Counted from the first letter of the stretch, positions 25,823 to 35,185 are shown. The stretch is DNA of 64,000 nucleotides from Fimadaptatus sp050946055 (GCA_050946055.1 JBMNUB010000002.1:1-64000), one strand, 5' to 3'. Notes: a model not told the origin generated them from the sequence alone. Translations and numbers: made by a program.

Positions 25823-26164
25823 ATGAATGAGATAATCCGTTCGATAGAGAGCGCTCAGCTCCGTACCGACATTCCCGAGTTTCGCGTAGGCGATACGCTG
25901 CGCGTACAGGTCAAGGTCGTGGAAGGTTCCCGCGAGCGTCTGCAGGCTTTCGAGGGCGTGTGCATCGCCCGCCGCAATGGTTCCTGCCGCGAGACGTTCA
26001 CCGTTCGCCGTACTTCTTACGGCATCGGCGTGGAGCGTACTTTCCCGGTACATAGCCCCCGCGTGGATTCGATCACGGTAGTGCGCCGCGGCAAGGTTCG
26101 CCGTGCCAAGCTGTACTATCTGCGTTCGCTTTCCGGCAAGGCCGCCAAGATCAAGGAGCGCTAA
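25823..26164 (+). CDS. rplS: Ribosomal protein L19
   Basis: A 113-residue L19 at the 30S-50S interface. MNEIIRSIESAQLRTDIPEF, then FRVGDTLRVQVKVVEGSRER and the SYGIGVERTFPVHSPRVDSI segment are diagnostic. GGAAGGAGGAAG lies 6-7 bases before the ATG at 25823; a longer reading from 25790 starts upstream of that site. It has its own promoter and terminator, so it is uncoupled from trmD, which is more than 5 kb away here. Ile codons are mostly ATC (5 of 8). Confidence 0.97.
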   Translation: MNEIIRSIESAQLRTDIPEFRVGDTLRVQVKVVEGSRERLQAFEGVCIARRNGSCRETFTVRRTSYGIGVERTFPVHSPRVDSITVVRRGKVRRAKLYYLRSLSGKAAKIKER

Positions 26165-26175
26165 TAGGGCAACTG

Positions 26176-26205
26176 AGCCGCGATTCGTCGCGGCTTTTCT
26201 TTTTT
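26176..26205 (+). terminator. Intrinsic terminator after rplS
   Basis: AGCCGCGA (26176-26183), loop TTCG, TCGCGGCT (26188-26195), then a T-rich run to 26205. The UUCG tetraloop makes it very stable. Confidence 0.93.
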
Positions 26206-26281
26206 GCCCGTGCGCATGGGCAATATGCCGTGCGCATACGACATGGGGCAGGGGCGCATGCGCCCGAAGAAGGAGCATACG

Positions 26282-27226
26282 ATGAACATACAATGGTATC
26301 CCGGCCACATGGCCAAGGCAAGGCGTCTGCTGGGCGATCAGCTAAAGCGCGTGGACATAGCCGTGGAGCTGTGCGATGCGCGCGCGCCGCTGGCCACGCG
26401 CAACCCGGAGCTGGACAGGCTCTGCGCGGGCAAGAAGCGGCTGATTGTGCTCAACAAGGCCGACCTCGCCGATGAGCGCGCGACCCGCGAATGGGTCAGG
26501 TACTTCCGCGAGCGCGGCATAGAGGCTGTCGCCTTCCGCTCGACCAACGGCAAGCCCCGCGACGTGCTGGCGCCGCTGGAACGCCTTACTGCCAGCGAGG
26601 TCAACCGCATGAAGGCGCGCGGCGTGAACAAGACCGTGCGCGGCATGGTCATAGGCATACCCAACGTGGGCAAGTCCACGTTCATAAACCGCCTGTACGG
26701 TTCGGCGATAGTCAAGGCTGCCGACCGCCCGGGCGTGACCCGCTCCAATCAGTGGGTCAAGGTCGGACAGTATCTGGAGATGCTGGACACGCCCGGCATG
26801 CTCTGGCCCAAGCTCTCCGATCAGGAGGGCGCGCTGATGCTGGCCTTCATAGGCACGATACGCGACCAGATAACGGACATAGAGGGCCTTAGCATAAAGC
26901 TGCTGGACAGGCTCATGGAGATGGCACCGAAGGAGACTTGCGCGCGCTTCCACATAGCCGACGAAAACGTGCGCGGACCCGAACTGCTGGATGCGGTATG
27001 CCGCGGGCGCGGCTTCCTGCTCAGCGGCGGGCGCATGGACACCGAGCGCGGCGCGGCTGTTGTGCTGGACGAATACCGCGCTGGCAAGGTGGCGCGCCTT
27101 ACATGGCAGCGCCCGAATGAGAAGGCTGTGGAAAAGTCCGCGCCCGATGCCGGGGCGGCGGCTGTGGAAAAGTCCGATGCGGCTGGCGCAAAGTCTGCCG
27201 GGCAGGGCAGCTGCGAGCAGCAGTGA
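26282..27226 (+). CDS. rbgA: Ribosome biogenesis GTPase RbgA (YlqF)
   Basis: A 314-residue circularly permuted GTPase needed for late 50S assembly. It opens MNIQWYPGHMAKARRLLGDQ; the G4 motif LNKADL precedes G1 GIPNVGKSTFINRL (about residues 123-136), and G3 is LDTPGMLWPK. The C-terminal helical RNA-binding part follows. The last 35 residues hold an imperfect repeat (AVEKS occurs twice) rich in Ala, Gly and Lys, beyond the usual end. AAGGAG precedes the ATG at 26282. rplS-rbgA-rnhB is the conserved order. Confidence 0.95.
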   Translation: MNIQWYPGHMAKARRLLGDQLKRVDIAVELCDARAPLATRNPELDRLCAGKKRLIVLNKADLADERATREWVRYFRERGIEAVAFRSTNGKPRDVLAPLERLTASEVNRMKARGVNKTVRGMVIGIPNVGKSTFINRLYGSAIVKAADRPGVTRSNQWVKVGQYLEMLDTPGMLWPKLSDQEGALMLAFIGTIRDQITDIEGLSIKLLDRLMEMAPKETCARFHIADENVRGPELLDAVCRGRGFLLSGGRMDTERGAAVVLDEYRAGKVARLTWQRPNEKAVEKSAPDAGAAAVEKSDAAGAKSAGQGSCEQQ

Positions 27227-27541
27227 CAAACCACGGCGGCGCTTTCAGGCGCATGATGCGCTTTGCAGGGCGCAGGGCATATCACTGCGGCGATGCATAA
27301 GGACAAAGGCAGACCGGGCGCAGATCGCGCCTGATCAGGATGCCGTCGGCGAACATAGCGCCGCTGGGTATACGCCCGGCGGCGCGCTTTGCGATATGGC
27401 CGTTGGCAAAGGCGCATGAGATGTGCCGCAGGCATGAGCGCATTGGCAAAGGCATGGCAAGTGCCGTGGTAAGCGGCATATTGATTAAGCGCATGTGCGC
27501 AGACGCGCGCAACTTATATCACAACGCGGGGAGGCGATACT
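27227..27541. other. Spacer between rbgA and rnhB
   Basis: 315 bases. A small frame at 27340-27549 lacks a ribosome binding site and looks spurious. GCATGAG/GGCAAAGGC words repeat (near 27405-27455). Nothing functional recognised. Confidence 0.4.
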
Positions 27542-28195
27542 ATGGGTGAAAACGGCAATACCGGGCGCAAGGTGAGCAAGCTGGAGCTAAAGCGCATTGC
27601 GCGCATGGAGGAGCTGCTAAAGGTGGAGCGCACATGGTGGGACAAGGGGCTTACCGTGGCCGGAATGGACGAGGTGGGGCGCGGGCCGCTGGCAGGGCCG
27701 GTGGTCACGGCGTGCATTATGATACCGCAGGGCAGTGAAGTGCCGGGTGCGGACGACTCCAAGCGCCTGACGGAGCGCAGACGCGAACAGCTCGCGCCGC
27801 TGCTGATGAGCGCGGCTTCGTTCGTGGGCATAGGCAGCGCGTCGCCTGAGCGCATAGACGAGATAAACATACTCAATGCCACGCGCGAGGCCATGAACGA
27901 GGCGGCGCGCGGCTGCGACTGCGACGTGCTGCTGGTGGATGCCGTGGAAGGGCTGGATTGCCCCTGCCGCATAGAATCGCTGATACACGGCGATGCCACC
28001 AGCTACATGATAGCGGCGGCGTCTATAGTTGCCAAGGTGTACCGCGACCACATAATGATTGAGATGGATGAGAAGTATCCGCAGTACGGCTTTGCGCGCA
28101 ACAAGGGTTACGGCACTGCCGAGCACATAGCGGCGCTCGAGAAGTACGGCCCCTGCCCGATACACCGGCGCAGCTTCATTGCCAAATGGCTGTAA
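27542..28195 (+). CDS. rnhB: Ribonuclease HII
   Basis: A 217-residue RNase HII, removing RNA from RNA/DNA hybrids and single ribonucleotides from DNA. The catalytic start VAGMDEVGRGPLAGPVVTA (about residues 39-57) carries the DE-GRG motif; further acidic residues are in VLLVDAVEGLD and SYMIAAASIVAKVYRDHIM. The ending HRRSFIAKWL is typical (usually HR.SF). GGGGAGG precedes the ATG. The yraN start overlaps its last 10 bases. Confidence 0.95.
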   Translation: MGENGNTGRKVSKLELKRIARMEELLKVERTWWDKGLTVAGMDEVGRGPLAGPVVTACIMIPQGSEVPGADDSKRLTERRREQLAPLLMSAASFVGIGSASPERIDEINILNATREAMNEAARGCDCDVLLVDAVEGLDCPCRIESLIHGDATSYMIAAASIVAKVYRDHIMIEMDEKYPQYGFARNKGYGTAEHIAALEKYGPCPIHRRSFIAKWL

Positions 28196-28554
28196 GCACA
28201 GGCGGGAGCGCCACGGCGCGCGGGCGCAGGGGTGAGCGCATGGCGGCCGAGTGGTATGAGGCAGGCGGCGCGGTCGTGCTGTGCATGAACTACCGCGTAG
28301 CCGGCGGCGAGATAGACCTGATAGTGCGCGACGGCGATGAGATAGCCTTTGTAGAAGTCAAGGCGCGCGCGTCGGCGGACTTCGGCGCGCCCGAGGAAGC
28401 GGTAACGCCCGCCAAGCAGCGCCGCATATGCAAGGCCGCGCTGAGCTATGCGCAGGAGAACGATCTCATGGATGCGCCGCTGCGCTTTGACGTGTGCGCG
28501 ATACTGGCGGGGCGCATAAGCGTGATAAAGAATGCGTTCGACTACCAGGAGTGA
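28186..28554 (+). CDS. yraN: UPF0102 (YraN) family nuclease-like protein
   Basis: A 122-residue UPF0102 protein with a restriction-endonuclease-like core: GEIDLIVRDGDEIAFVEVKAR (about residues 45-65) has the E-D-ExK arrangement, and the N-terminal RGRRGERMAAEWYEAGG is the family opening. The function is not settled; the gene often lies between rnhB and comM/dprA and has been linked to DNA processing. It overlaps rnhB by 10 bases, so it is translationally coupled. Confidence 0.92.
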   Translation: MAVSTGGSATARGRRGERMAAEWYEAGGAVVLCMNYRVAGGEIDLIVRDGDEIAFVEVKARASADFGAPEEAVTPAKQRRICKAALSYAQENDLMDAPLRFDVCAILAGRISVIKNAFDYQE

Positions 28555-28652
28555 ACGCGCCGGTGTGCCTTGCAGGCTGCGTGCGGGCTGGGCATGCGCT
28601 TGAATGGACGGTCAGACTGACATGGGAGCGTGCATCACACCTTGCCTGTCCC

Positions 28653-28828
28653 GCCGCGCGTGCATCACAGGGTCAAGTTGCGCGTGAGAGCATGCCGGGC
28701 AGTCGCAAGTGCGGGCATGGTAGCTTGCCATGCCTGTCATGCCGCGCGTGTATCACAGGGTAAAGCTGCGCGTGAGAGCATGCCGGGCAGTCGCAAGTGT
28801 GGGCATTGCCCCCTGCCATGCACGCCAC
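28653..28828. repeat. 88-bp direct repeat, two copies
   Basis: Copy 1 at 28653-28740 and copy 2 from 28741, adjacent with a period of 88 bases. The first 65 or so bases are nearly identical (GCCGCGCGTG, ATCACAGGGT, GCGCGTGAGAGCATGCC); the ends diverge. A third short match (GTGCATCACAC) is at 28630. Noncoding spacer between yraN and the large glycosyltransferase. Confidence 0.8.
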
Positions 28829-29011
28829 ACCGCGCGTGCGGCAAGGTAGCATAAAGCAAGCCCGGACATGCCAAGCTGATAACAGCGCGGCGCATGCTGA
28901 ACAGTAAGAGCGCTTGGGCGCTCAGAAGAGGCAAATGTGGGGCGGGATAAGCTCTATTTGCGCAAGACGTTATCGAATACAAACAATGTGGAGAAAATGA
29001 ATGCAAATCGG

Positions 29012-29040
29012 TTGAATTTGACACGTTTTAAGGATATCAT
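29012..29040 (+). promoter_or_regulatory. Promoter for the double glycosyltransferase gene
   Basis: TTGAAT (29012-29017), 17-base spacer, TATCAT (29035-29040), 38 bases before the ATG. A TTGACA at 29018-29023 has no matching -10. Confidence 0.55.
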
Positions 29041-29077
29041 ATTGGTATCCGTACATTGCAAGGAGATGTTGTAAGAT

Positions 29078-32000
29078 ATGAACGAGCGCCGGACGCCATT
29101 AATGATAATGATCCTGGCACTTATTTTATGTCTGGGCATAATGCCAGCCGCACTGGCCGAGGATGCTCAGCCGCAAGGCGAGAATCTGCTGCTGAACAGC
29201 GGCTTTGAGGAACTGGACGCATCCGGCTTTCCGATAGACTGGATGCAGGGGATGTACACGTGGGACGACGGCACGACCGTAATGGAAACTGTGACCGGCA
29301 CGGCGCACAGCGGCTCAAACAGCGTGCGCCTGCGCTCGTTTTCCGAGAACGACGCGCGGTATGAGCAGGTGGTAGCCTGTCAGCCGCAGACGCTGTACAA
29401 GCTGTCGGGCTGGGCGCGCGTGCAGGATGTCCCCGAGGGCATAGGCGCGAACCTGTCGGTGGGCGAGGGCTTTGCCATGTCCGATTCGCTCAGCGGCACT
29501 TCTGCCGAGGGCGAGTGGACGTATCTGGAGATATACGGCATGACCGGCCCCGAGCAGTACACCATGACGATAATGGCGCGGCTGGGCTTCTATGGCTCGA
29601 CAGTGACCGGCACGGCATGGTTTGACGACCTCTGCCTTGAGCGCGTGGACGGCGTGCCAAAGGACGCGCCCTTTGGCCTGTTCTATCAGGAGCAGACGGC
29701 CGAGGTGGTGGAGGAGGAGACCGAAGTCGTGCGCAGCTATACGCCGCTTGTGATAGGTGTGGCGTTGGCGTTTGCGGCGCTGGCACTGGTGCTGATAGGC
29801 ATGCGCGAGCGCGGCAGACTGCCCGCGCTGGCCTCAGAGCGCGGCGAAGTGCCGGTGCTGATTGCCATGCTGGCCGTGGCCTTCATAGCGCGCCTGGTGA
29901 TGGCGGCCATGATACCGGGCTATCCCAACGACATAGCCTGCTGGCAGGGCTGGGGCAATCGCATGAACACATTGGGGCCGTGGGGCTTCTATGCTTCGGG
30001 CGAGTTCTGCGACTATCCGCCTGCGTACATGTACGTGCTGGCGCTGCTGGACGGCCTGCGCGCGCTGACCGGCGCTTCGGGCGGCATGGCGCAGCTGATA
30101 GTCAAGCTGCCCGCGATGCTGTGCGACATGGCGGGCGCGCTGCTGATATACAAGTGGATGAAGCGCGAGGGCGGCAACGGCGGCATGGCGCTGTGGCTGG
30201 CGGCATTCTATGCCTTCAACCCGGCGACCATATGCGACAGCGCTGCGTGGGGCCAGATAGACTCCGTGTTTACGCTCATGATAGTGGGCGCGGTGTACCT
30301 GTGCGTCAGGGGCAGCTGGCAGTGGGGTCTGCCGCTGTACATAGTCAGCGCTCTTGTAAAGCCGCAGACGCTGATGCTGGGGCCGATAGCGCTGGTGGTG
30401 CTGCTGACCGAGATATTCCGCGCAAAGGGCAGGGAGCGAAACGCTATGCTCACGAAGGTGGGCATAGGCCTTGCGATATCCGTGGGCGCGGCGGCGCTGA
30501 TAGTCGTGCCGTTCTGGGGCGGGCAGAACTGGGACTGGCTGATAGGCAAGTACACCGAGACGCTCTCCTCGTATAGCTATGCCACCGTAAACGCCATGAA
30601 CATGTACGCGCTGTTCGGGCTGAACTGGCAGCTGGCCGATAGCATGGTCATGGGCATGCCTGCCAAGGTGTGGGGCTATATATTCATGGCCGTCGCCATT
30701 GCGTACAGCGCCTTTGTGTACATAAAGGCAAAGGATCGCCGCGCCATGCCGCTGGCCTGTGCGGTGCTGGTCATGGTGCTGTTCACGTTCTCCACCAAGA
30801 TGCATGAGCGCTATGCCTTCCCGGCGATAATGCTGCTGCTGCTTGGCTACGTGCTTATGAAGGACAAGCGGCTGCTCATCATGTCGGCGCTTATTAGCGT
30901 GACGCAGTTCATCAACATGGCGCTGGTGCTGCAGAGCCAGCACCTTCAGTCCACAGAGCAGCTGATAAACTCGCTCACGGCGCTGGGCAACATAGCGCTT
31001 ACCGCGTGGCTGTGCTTTGCAGCGTGGGACATATGCGTGCGCGGCAGGCACAGCGAGTTCAAGGGCGAGCGCGTCGAATCCCGTCCCAAGCCGGGCGGAG
31101 AGGACATGCTGAGCAAGCGCGAGGACATGGTGCGACGCCTTACCGGAAAGAGCGATTACAAGCTGGGCATGAAGGCCGTTGACTGGGCGGTGCTGGGCGC
31201 GATAACGGTCGCTTACAGCGTAGTCGCCTTTACAAACCTCGGCACGATGTCCGCGCCGCAGACCGAGTGGCGCTCGTCTACGCCGGGCGAGACCGTGACC
31301 ATAGATTTGGGCGAGGAGCGCACATTCGACTTCACCTATTACGGCGGCATCTGCGACAGCACGTTTACGGTGGAGTTCTCGCTGGACGGCATCAACTGGA
31401 CTGAGCCGGGAACGGCCGATTACCGTCAGGGCAAGATGTTCCAGTGGCTGTGGTATCGCCCGACGATGCTCAGCGATGACGGCACTTATACGCCCCTTGT
31501 CAACGGATATCCCAGGAATACGGCGCGCTATGCAAGGCTGACGTTTAACTCGGTGGGCTTTAAGATGCGCGAAGTGGGCTTCCTTGACGAGAGCGGACAG
31601 TGCTATCCGATAGCCTCGATAGAGTGCGCGGGCGGCGACATCGAAACGGGCGACGATCCCGCAAAGATGATAGACGAGCAAAGCACCGTGCCGGCCAAGC
31701 CCAGCTACTACAACAGCATGTACTTCGACGAGATATACCATGCGCGCACGGCGTATGAGCATCTCAACGGCCTGCATGCCTACGAGTGGACGCACCCGCC
31801 GCTTGGCAAGGTGCTGATGATGCTGGGCATAGCGATGTTCGGCATGACTCCGTTCGGCTGGCGCTTCATGGGCGCGCTCACGGGCGTAATGATGGTGCCG
31901 GTAATGTACCTGCTGACCAAGCAGCTGTTCAAGCGCCGCGACCTGTCTATATTCACGACCATGCTCATGGCGCTCGACTTCATGCACTTTACGCAGACGC

Positions 32001-32989
32001 GCATCGCCACGATAGACTCCTACGGCGTGTTCTTCATAATGGTGATGTATCTGTTCATGTTCAGGTACATGCAGATGAGCTTCTTCAGGGACGGCCTGAA
32101 AAAGACGCTCACGCCGCTGGCGCTGTGCGGCCTGTTCATGGGCATAGGCTGCGCCTGCAAGTGGATAGACATATATGCGGCGGCGGGACTGGCGGTGCTG
32201 TTCTTTGCGACAATGTTCATGCGCTACAATGAGTATCGCTTTGCGCGCGAGCGCCTGTCCCGCGAAAAGCGCATGACCGACGAGCTGAAGCCGTATGTGT
32301 TTGCTCGCGATAACTTCGTCAAGTACCTGATGATAACGCTGGCGCTGTGCTGCGTGTTCTTCATAGCAGTGCCGCTTGTGATATACTATCTGTCGTACTA
32401 CTGGCAGCTCACGCCCGACCACAACTTCACCATAAAGGGAGTCGTGGACGTGCAAAAGAGCATGCTCAGCTATCATTCGGGGCTGTCCGGCGATACCCAT
32501 CCCTTCCGCGCGCAGTGGTATACATGGCCGCTGATAACCAAGCCCATGTACTACTACTCGGGCCGTGAATTCATGCCCGAGGGCATGCAGAGCATAATCT
32601 GGTGCATGGGCAATCCCGCCGTGTGGTGGCCGATGCTGCTGGGCATGCTGTTCACGATAGGCATGAGCGTGCGCGAGAAGTTCCGCGACCGCGACAAGCT
32701 GATTGTGATAGTGAGCTTCCTTGCGCAGTATCTGCCCTGGGTGCTGGTGCCGCGCTCCATGTTCATATATCACTACTTCGCCAGCATACCGTTCATGATA
32801 CTCAGCATGTGCTTTATGATAAAGCATCTGGAGCGCAGATATCCGCGCTCCACCAAGGGCATAGCCATAGGGATTGTGGTGGCAAGCGCGGTGCTGTTCG
32901 CGCTGTTCTACCCGGTGATATCGGGCGCGCCCTGCTCTCAGGCGCTGGTGGATATGCTGGACAAGCTCGGCCCCTGGCACATATACTGA
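29078..32989 (+). CDS. Double GT-C glycosyltransferase (Gpi18-like plus PMT)
   Basis: A 1303-residue membrane protein. Order: signal peptide (to about 27); beta-rich carbohydrate-binding-like domain (about 35-195, starting NLLLNSGFEEL); first multi-helix GT-C unit (about 215-660) with PGYPNDIACWQGWGNRM and CDYPPAYMYVLALLDG, typical of Gpi18-like mannosyltransferases; a charged cytosolic linker; a second GT-C unit from about 697 of the protein O-mannosyltransferase class. Inserted in its first outer loop is a discoidin-like domain (about 725-865), then YFDEIYHARTAYEHLNG (Asp-Glu motif near 882), THPPLGKVLMMLG and C-terminal helices. Expected to move mannose or another sugar from a polyprenyl phosphate donor to secreted protein or glycan. 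AAGGAGATGTTGTAAG lies before the ATG. Confidence 0.85.
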   Translation: MNERRTPLMIMILALILCLGIMPAALAEDAQPQGENLLLNSGFEELDASGFPIDWMQGMYTWDDGTTVMETVTGTAHSGSNSVRLRSFSENDARYEQVVACQPQTLYKLSGWARVQDVPEGIGANLSVGEGFAMSDSLSGTSAEGEWTYLEIYGMTGPEQYTMTIMARLGFYGSTVTGTAWFDDLCLERVDGVPKDAPFGLFYQEQTAEVVEEETEVVRSYTPLVIGVALAFAALALVLIGMRERGRLPALASERGEVPVLIAMLAVAFIARLVMAAMIPGYPNDIACWQGWGNRMNTLGPWGFYASGEFCDYPPAYMYVLALLDGLRALTGASGGMAQLIVKLPAMLCDMAGALLIYKWMKREGGNGGMALWLAAFYAFNPATICDSAAWGQIDSVFTLMIVGAVYLCVRGSWQWGLPLYIVSALVKPQTLMLGPIALVVLLTEIFRAKGRERNAMLTKVGIGLAISVGAAALIVVPFWGGQNWDWLIGKYTETLSSYSYATVNAMNMYALFGLNWQLADSMVMGMPAKVWGYIFMAVAIAYSAFVYIKAKDRRAMPLACAVLVMVLFTFSTKMHERYAFPAIMLLLLGYVLMKDKRLLIMSALISVTQFINMALVLQSQHLQSTEQLINSLTALGNIALTAWLCFAAWDICVRGRHSEFKGERVESRPKPGGEDMLSKREDMVRRLTGKSDYKLGMKAVDWAVLGAITVAYSVVAFTNLGTMSAPQTEWRSSTPGETVTIDLGEERTFDFTYYGGICDSTFTVEFSLDGINWTEPGTADYRQGKMFQWLWYRPTMLSDDGTYTPLVNGYPRNTARYARLTFNSVGFKMREVGFLDESGQCYPIASIECAGGDIETGDDPAKMIDEQSTVPAKPSYYNSMYFDEIYHARTAYEHLNGLHAYEWTHPPLGKVLMMLGIAMFGMTPFGWRFMGALTGVMMVPVMYLLTKQLFKRRDLSIFTTMLMALDFMHFTQTRIATIDSYGVFFIMVMYLFMFRYMQMSFFRDGLKKTLTPLALCGLFMGIGCACKWIDIYAAAGLAVLFFATMFMRYNEYRFARERLSREKRMTDELKPYVFARDNFVKYLMITLALCCVFFIAVPLVIYYLSYYWQLTPDHNFTIKGVVDVQKSMLSYHSGLSGDTHPFRAQWYTWPLITKPMYYYSGREFMPEGMQSIIWCMGNPAVWWPMLLGMLFTIGMSVREKFRDRDKLIVIVSFLAQYLPWVLVPRSMFIYHYFASIPFMILSMCFMIKHLERRYPRSTKGIAIGIVVASAVLFALFYPVISGAPCSQALVDMLDKLGPWHIY

Positions 32990-33045
32990 TGCCCGGAGGA
33001 TGATGGCGTACAGCCATGTCCCATGCGGCGAATCGAACATACGGA

Positions 33046-33085
33046 CGCGCCCCGCTCCTCATGCTTGGAGCGGGGCGCGCTTTAT
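33046..33085 (+). terminator. Intrinsic terminator after the glycosyltransferase
   Basis: CGCGCCCCGCTCC (33046-33058) pairs perfectly with GGAGCGGGGCGCG (33067-33079), loop of 8, followed by CTTTATG. Confidence 0.8.
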
Positions 33086-33089
33086 GTAT

Positions 33090-33420
33090 GCGGAATGATA
33101 TCATGGCGATGGCGCAGGGATGGATTGGCGTGGTGTGGGGAAGGGTGCTTGCGCGGGATATGGCATTGCGATGATTGGGAGTGTGGGTTGGCGGGAGTGC
33201 TTGCGAGATATGACATGTGTGCTGATTGCGTCTGCAAATTAGCGAAAGAGTACCTGCGCGTGCTATAACATGCGCCATAAGTAATCCGCAGGATTGGCAA
33301 AAGCACGCCCGCGTAATATGACATGCGCAGCGCGAAGCTACATCATAGCTTGCTGCCATCGCACAGGCTGCCTGCGCCTGTGCTGATATGCAATCACGCA
33401 GAACATGCACGCCCATATGC
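33090..33420. repeat. Degenerate spacer repeats
   Basis: Units of the type TGCTTGCG-N-GATATGACATG recur near 33147, 33200, 33255 and 33308 in both spacing and sequence, loosely conserved. Noncoding, between convergent genes. Confidence 0.4.
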
Positions 33421-33456
33421 AAAGAAACCGACTGCCTGCAAATGCAGACAGCCGGT
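33421..33456 (-). terminator. Terminator of the MATE gene
   Basis: On the minus strand a 13-pair stem with two G-U pairs (33444-33456 with 33427-33439, loop ATTT) runs into TTTCTTTGC. Confidence 0.85.
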
Positions 33457-33512
33457 CAAACCCTATTGCGCGCTTATGACTAAGCAGCACATGCTTCCCT
33501 GCAACCAGCGCG

Positions 33513-34874
33513 TCACGCCTGCGCGGGCGCGAGATGCCCCATCTCGGCGCGGTAACAGCGCACGAAGTAGACTATCTCCACGGCAGCGGTTATGCCCCAT
33601 GAGAATATATACAGAAGGTATAGCGACATTATCGTGCCGAACAGCGCAAACACGGTGTATACCCATATCACGCGGAACACGCACGAGCCCATTATGACTA
33701 TCACGGTAGGCACAACGCTCTTGCCCAGACCGCGCGAGGCGGCTATGGTGCAGTCCATGAACGCCGAGAACGGATACGAGAAGCCCATGACCCACAGCCG
33801 CTCCATGCCTGCGTGCGCCACGGCGGCATCGGTGGTGAACAGCATCAGGAACTGTTCGCCGAACAGCAGCAATGCGCCGCCCAGCAGCGCGCCCACGCCG
33901 AATGAATAGGCAAGGCTTATGTAATAGCTGTGCAGCACGCGCTTGCGGTTGCCCGCGCCGTAGTTCTGGCTCATGAAGCTGGAACAGGCTGTGTAGAAGG
34001 CGGCCATGACGTCGTAGACCAGCGCGTCAGCGTTGGCTGCGGCGGAGTTGCCCTCGACCACGACTGCGGGGAAGGTGTTCACGCCAGCCTGTATGAACAG
34101 GTTGGCGATGGCAAATATCGCGTTCTGCGCGCCCGCGGGCAGGCTGAGCGACAGCACCAGCCGCGCCTTGATGGGCTCTATGCGCAGCTTGCGCACCTTA
34201 AGCGCATATGACTCGCGGCTGCGCACCAGCAGCGCGACGACAAGTATCGCCGACATGTACTGCGACACGGCGCTGGCTACGGCCACGCCCGCCACGCCCA
34301 TGTTCATGCCTATTACGGTAAGCAGATTTAGCGCCACGTTCAGCACGCCCGCAAGCGCCATTATTATGAGCGGTCGGCGCGTGTCGCCGGCGGCGCTGAG
34401 CACCGCGTTGCCGAAGTTGTATATGGCCAGCGCGGGCATGCCCAGACAGTATATGCGCAGGTACAGCTCCGCACCGTCTATCAGCTCCTCCTTGGTGCCG
34501 AGCATCTCCAGCAGGCCGCGCGCGCCCATAAGCCCTATGACCATGGTGATAAGGCCGGTCACAAGGCACAGTATCGCCGATGTATGCACCGATTCGCTCA
34601 CGTCTCTATCGCTCTGACAGCCCAGATAGCGCGCAACTATCACGTTCACGCCGCTGCCTATGCCTATCAGAAAGCCGGTGAACAGCGACACCAGTATGGC
34701 GGTAGAGCCGACCGAGCCCAGCGCGTGCGATCCGGCAAAGCGCCCGACCACGGCTATATCGGACATGTTGAAAAGCACCTGCAATACATTGGACAGCATA
34801 AGGGGCAGGCTGAACTTGAGTATCTGCCTGCCAAGAGGCCCGTGCGTGAGCGCGGGCGCGGCCTGGTTGTTCAT
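33513..34874 (-). CDS. MATE family efflux transporter
   Basis: A 453-residue MATE protein with about twelve helices in two similar halves. LGRQILKFSLPLMLSNVLQV then FNMSDIAVVGRFAG (about residues 12-46) is the typical N-terminal signature, and LSAAGDTRRPLIIMALAGVLN is the conserved mid segment. It exports cationic compounds in exchange for H+ or Na+; the substrate is unknown. The start at 34874 has AAGGAGAGGG upstream; an in-frame extension to 34919 lacks a site. A promoter lies at 34960-34988. Monocistronic. Confidence 0.92.
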   Translation of the reverse strand: MNNQAAPALTHGPLGRQILKFSLPLMLSNVLQVLFNMSDIAVVGRFAGSHALGSVGSTAILVSLFTGFLIGIGSGVNVIVARYLGCQSDRDVSESVHTSAILCLVTGLITMVIGLMGARGLLEMLGTKEELIDGAELYLRIYCLGMPALAIYNFGNAVLSAAGDTRRPLIIMALAGVLNVALNLLTVIGMNMGVAGVAVASAVSQYMSAILVVALLVRSRESYALKVRKLRIEPIKARLVLSLSLPAGAQNAIFAIANLFIQAGVNTFPAVVVEGNSAAANADALVYDVMAAFYTACSSFMSQNYGAGNRKRVLHSYYISLAYSFGVGALLGGALLLFGEQFLMLFTTDAAVAHAGMERLWVMGFSYPFSAFMDCTIAASRGLGKSVVPTVIVIMGSCVFRVIWVYTVFALFGTIMSLYLLYIFSWGITAAVEIVYFVRCYRAEMGHLAPAQA

Positions 34875-34959
34875 TGGGTCCCTCTCCTTCGCGGAAAATA
34901 TGGCGGCCTGATGCCGCATGCCGGGACATGCTGCCCCGGCCGTAAATATGGCGAACGGT

Positions 34960-34988
34960 ATTATATCATCTGTTCATTTGCGATTCAA
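34960..34988 (-). promoter_or_regulatory. Promoter of the MATE gene
   Basis: Read on the minus strand: TTGAAT (34983-34988), 17-base spacer, TATAAT (34960-34965). Confidence 0.75.
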
Positions 34989-35146
34989 CGGCATGAAGTT
35001 TGAGTTCACTTTAATGGCGGCGATTTAAGGCGGCGTGTGAGCGCCTTTGCGGGGACATTATCGGGCGCGTGGCTGGCTGTGTGCGGCAAAGATTGCAAAT
35101 ATATGTGTAAATTGCGCAGCACAAGCGTCCGGACTATAGGACATGC

Positions 35147-35175
35147 TTGTAATATTTACCAGAATATTGTAAAAT
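35147..35175 (+). promoter_or_regulatory. Promoter for the DUF262 gene
   Basis: TTGTAA (35147-35152), 17-base spacer, TAAAAT (35170-35175). Confidence 0.6.
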
Positions 35176-35185
35176 AGATGCCGAT

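Noticed and set aside
27340..27549. 69-codon frame between rbgA and rnhB
   Set aside because: It has no ribosome binding site and overlaps the strong GGGGAGG site and start of rnhB.
29018..29023. TTGACA as the -35 of the glycosyltransferase promoter
   Set aside because: The position 17 bases downstream reads ATTGGT; TTGAAT at 29012 with TATCAT at 29035 fits better.
29834..33040. Very long antisense open frame opposite the glycosyltransferase (over 1000 codons), and similar ones opposite most genes
   Set aside because: They arise because the sense genes almost never use TTA, CTA or TCA codons; the antisense proteins are low complexity (His, Arg, Ala, Gln) with no recognisable domains or ribosome binding sites.
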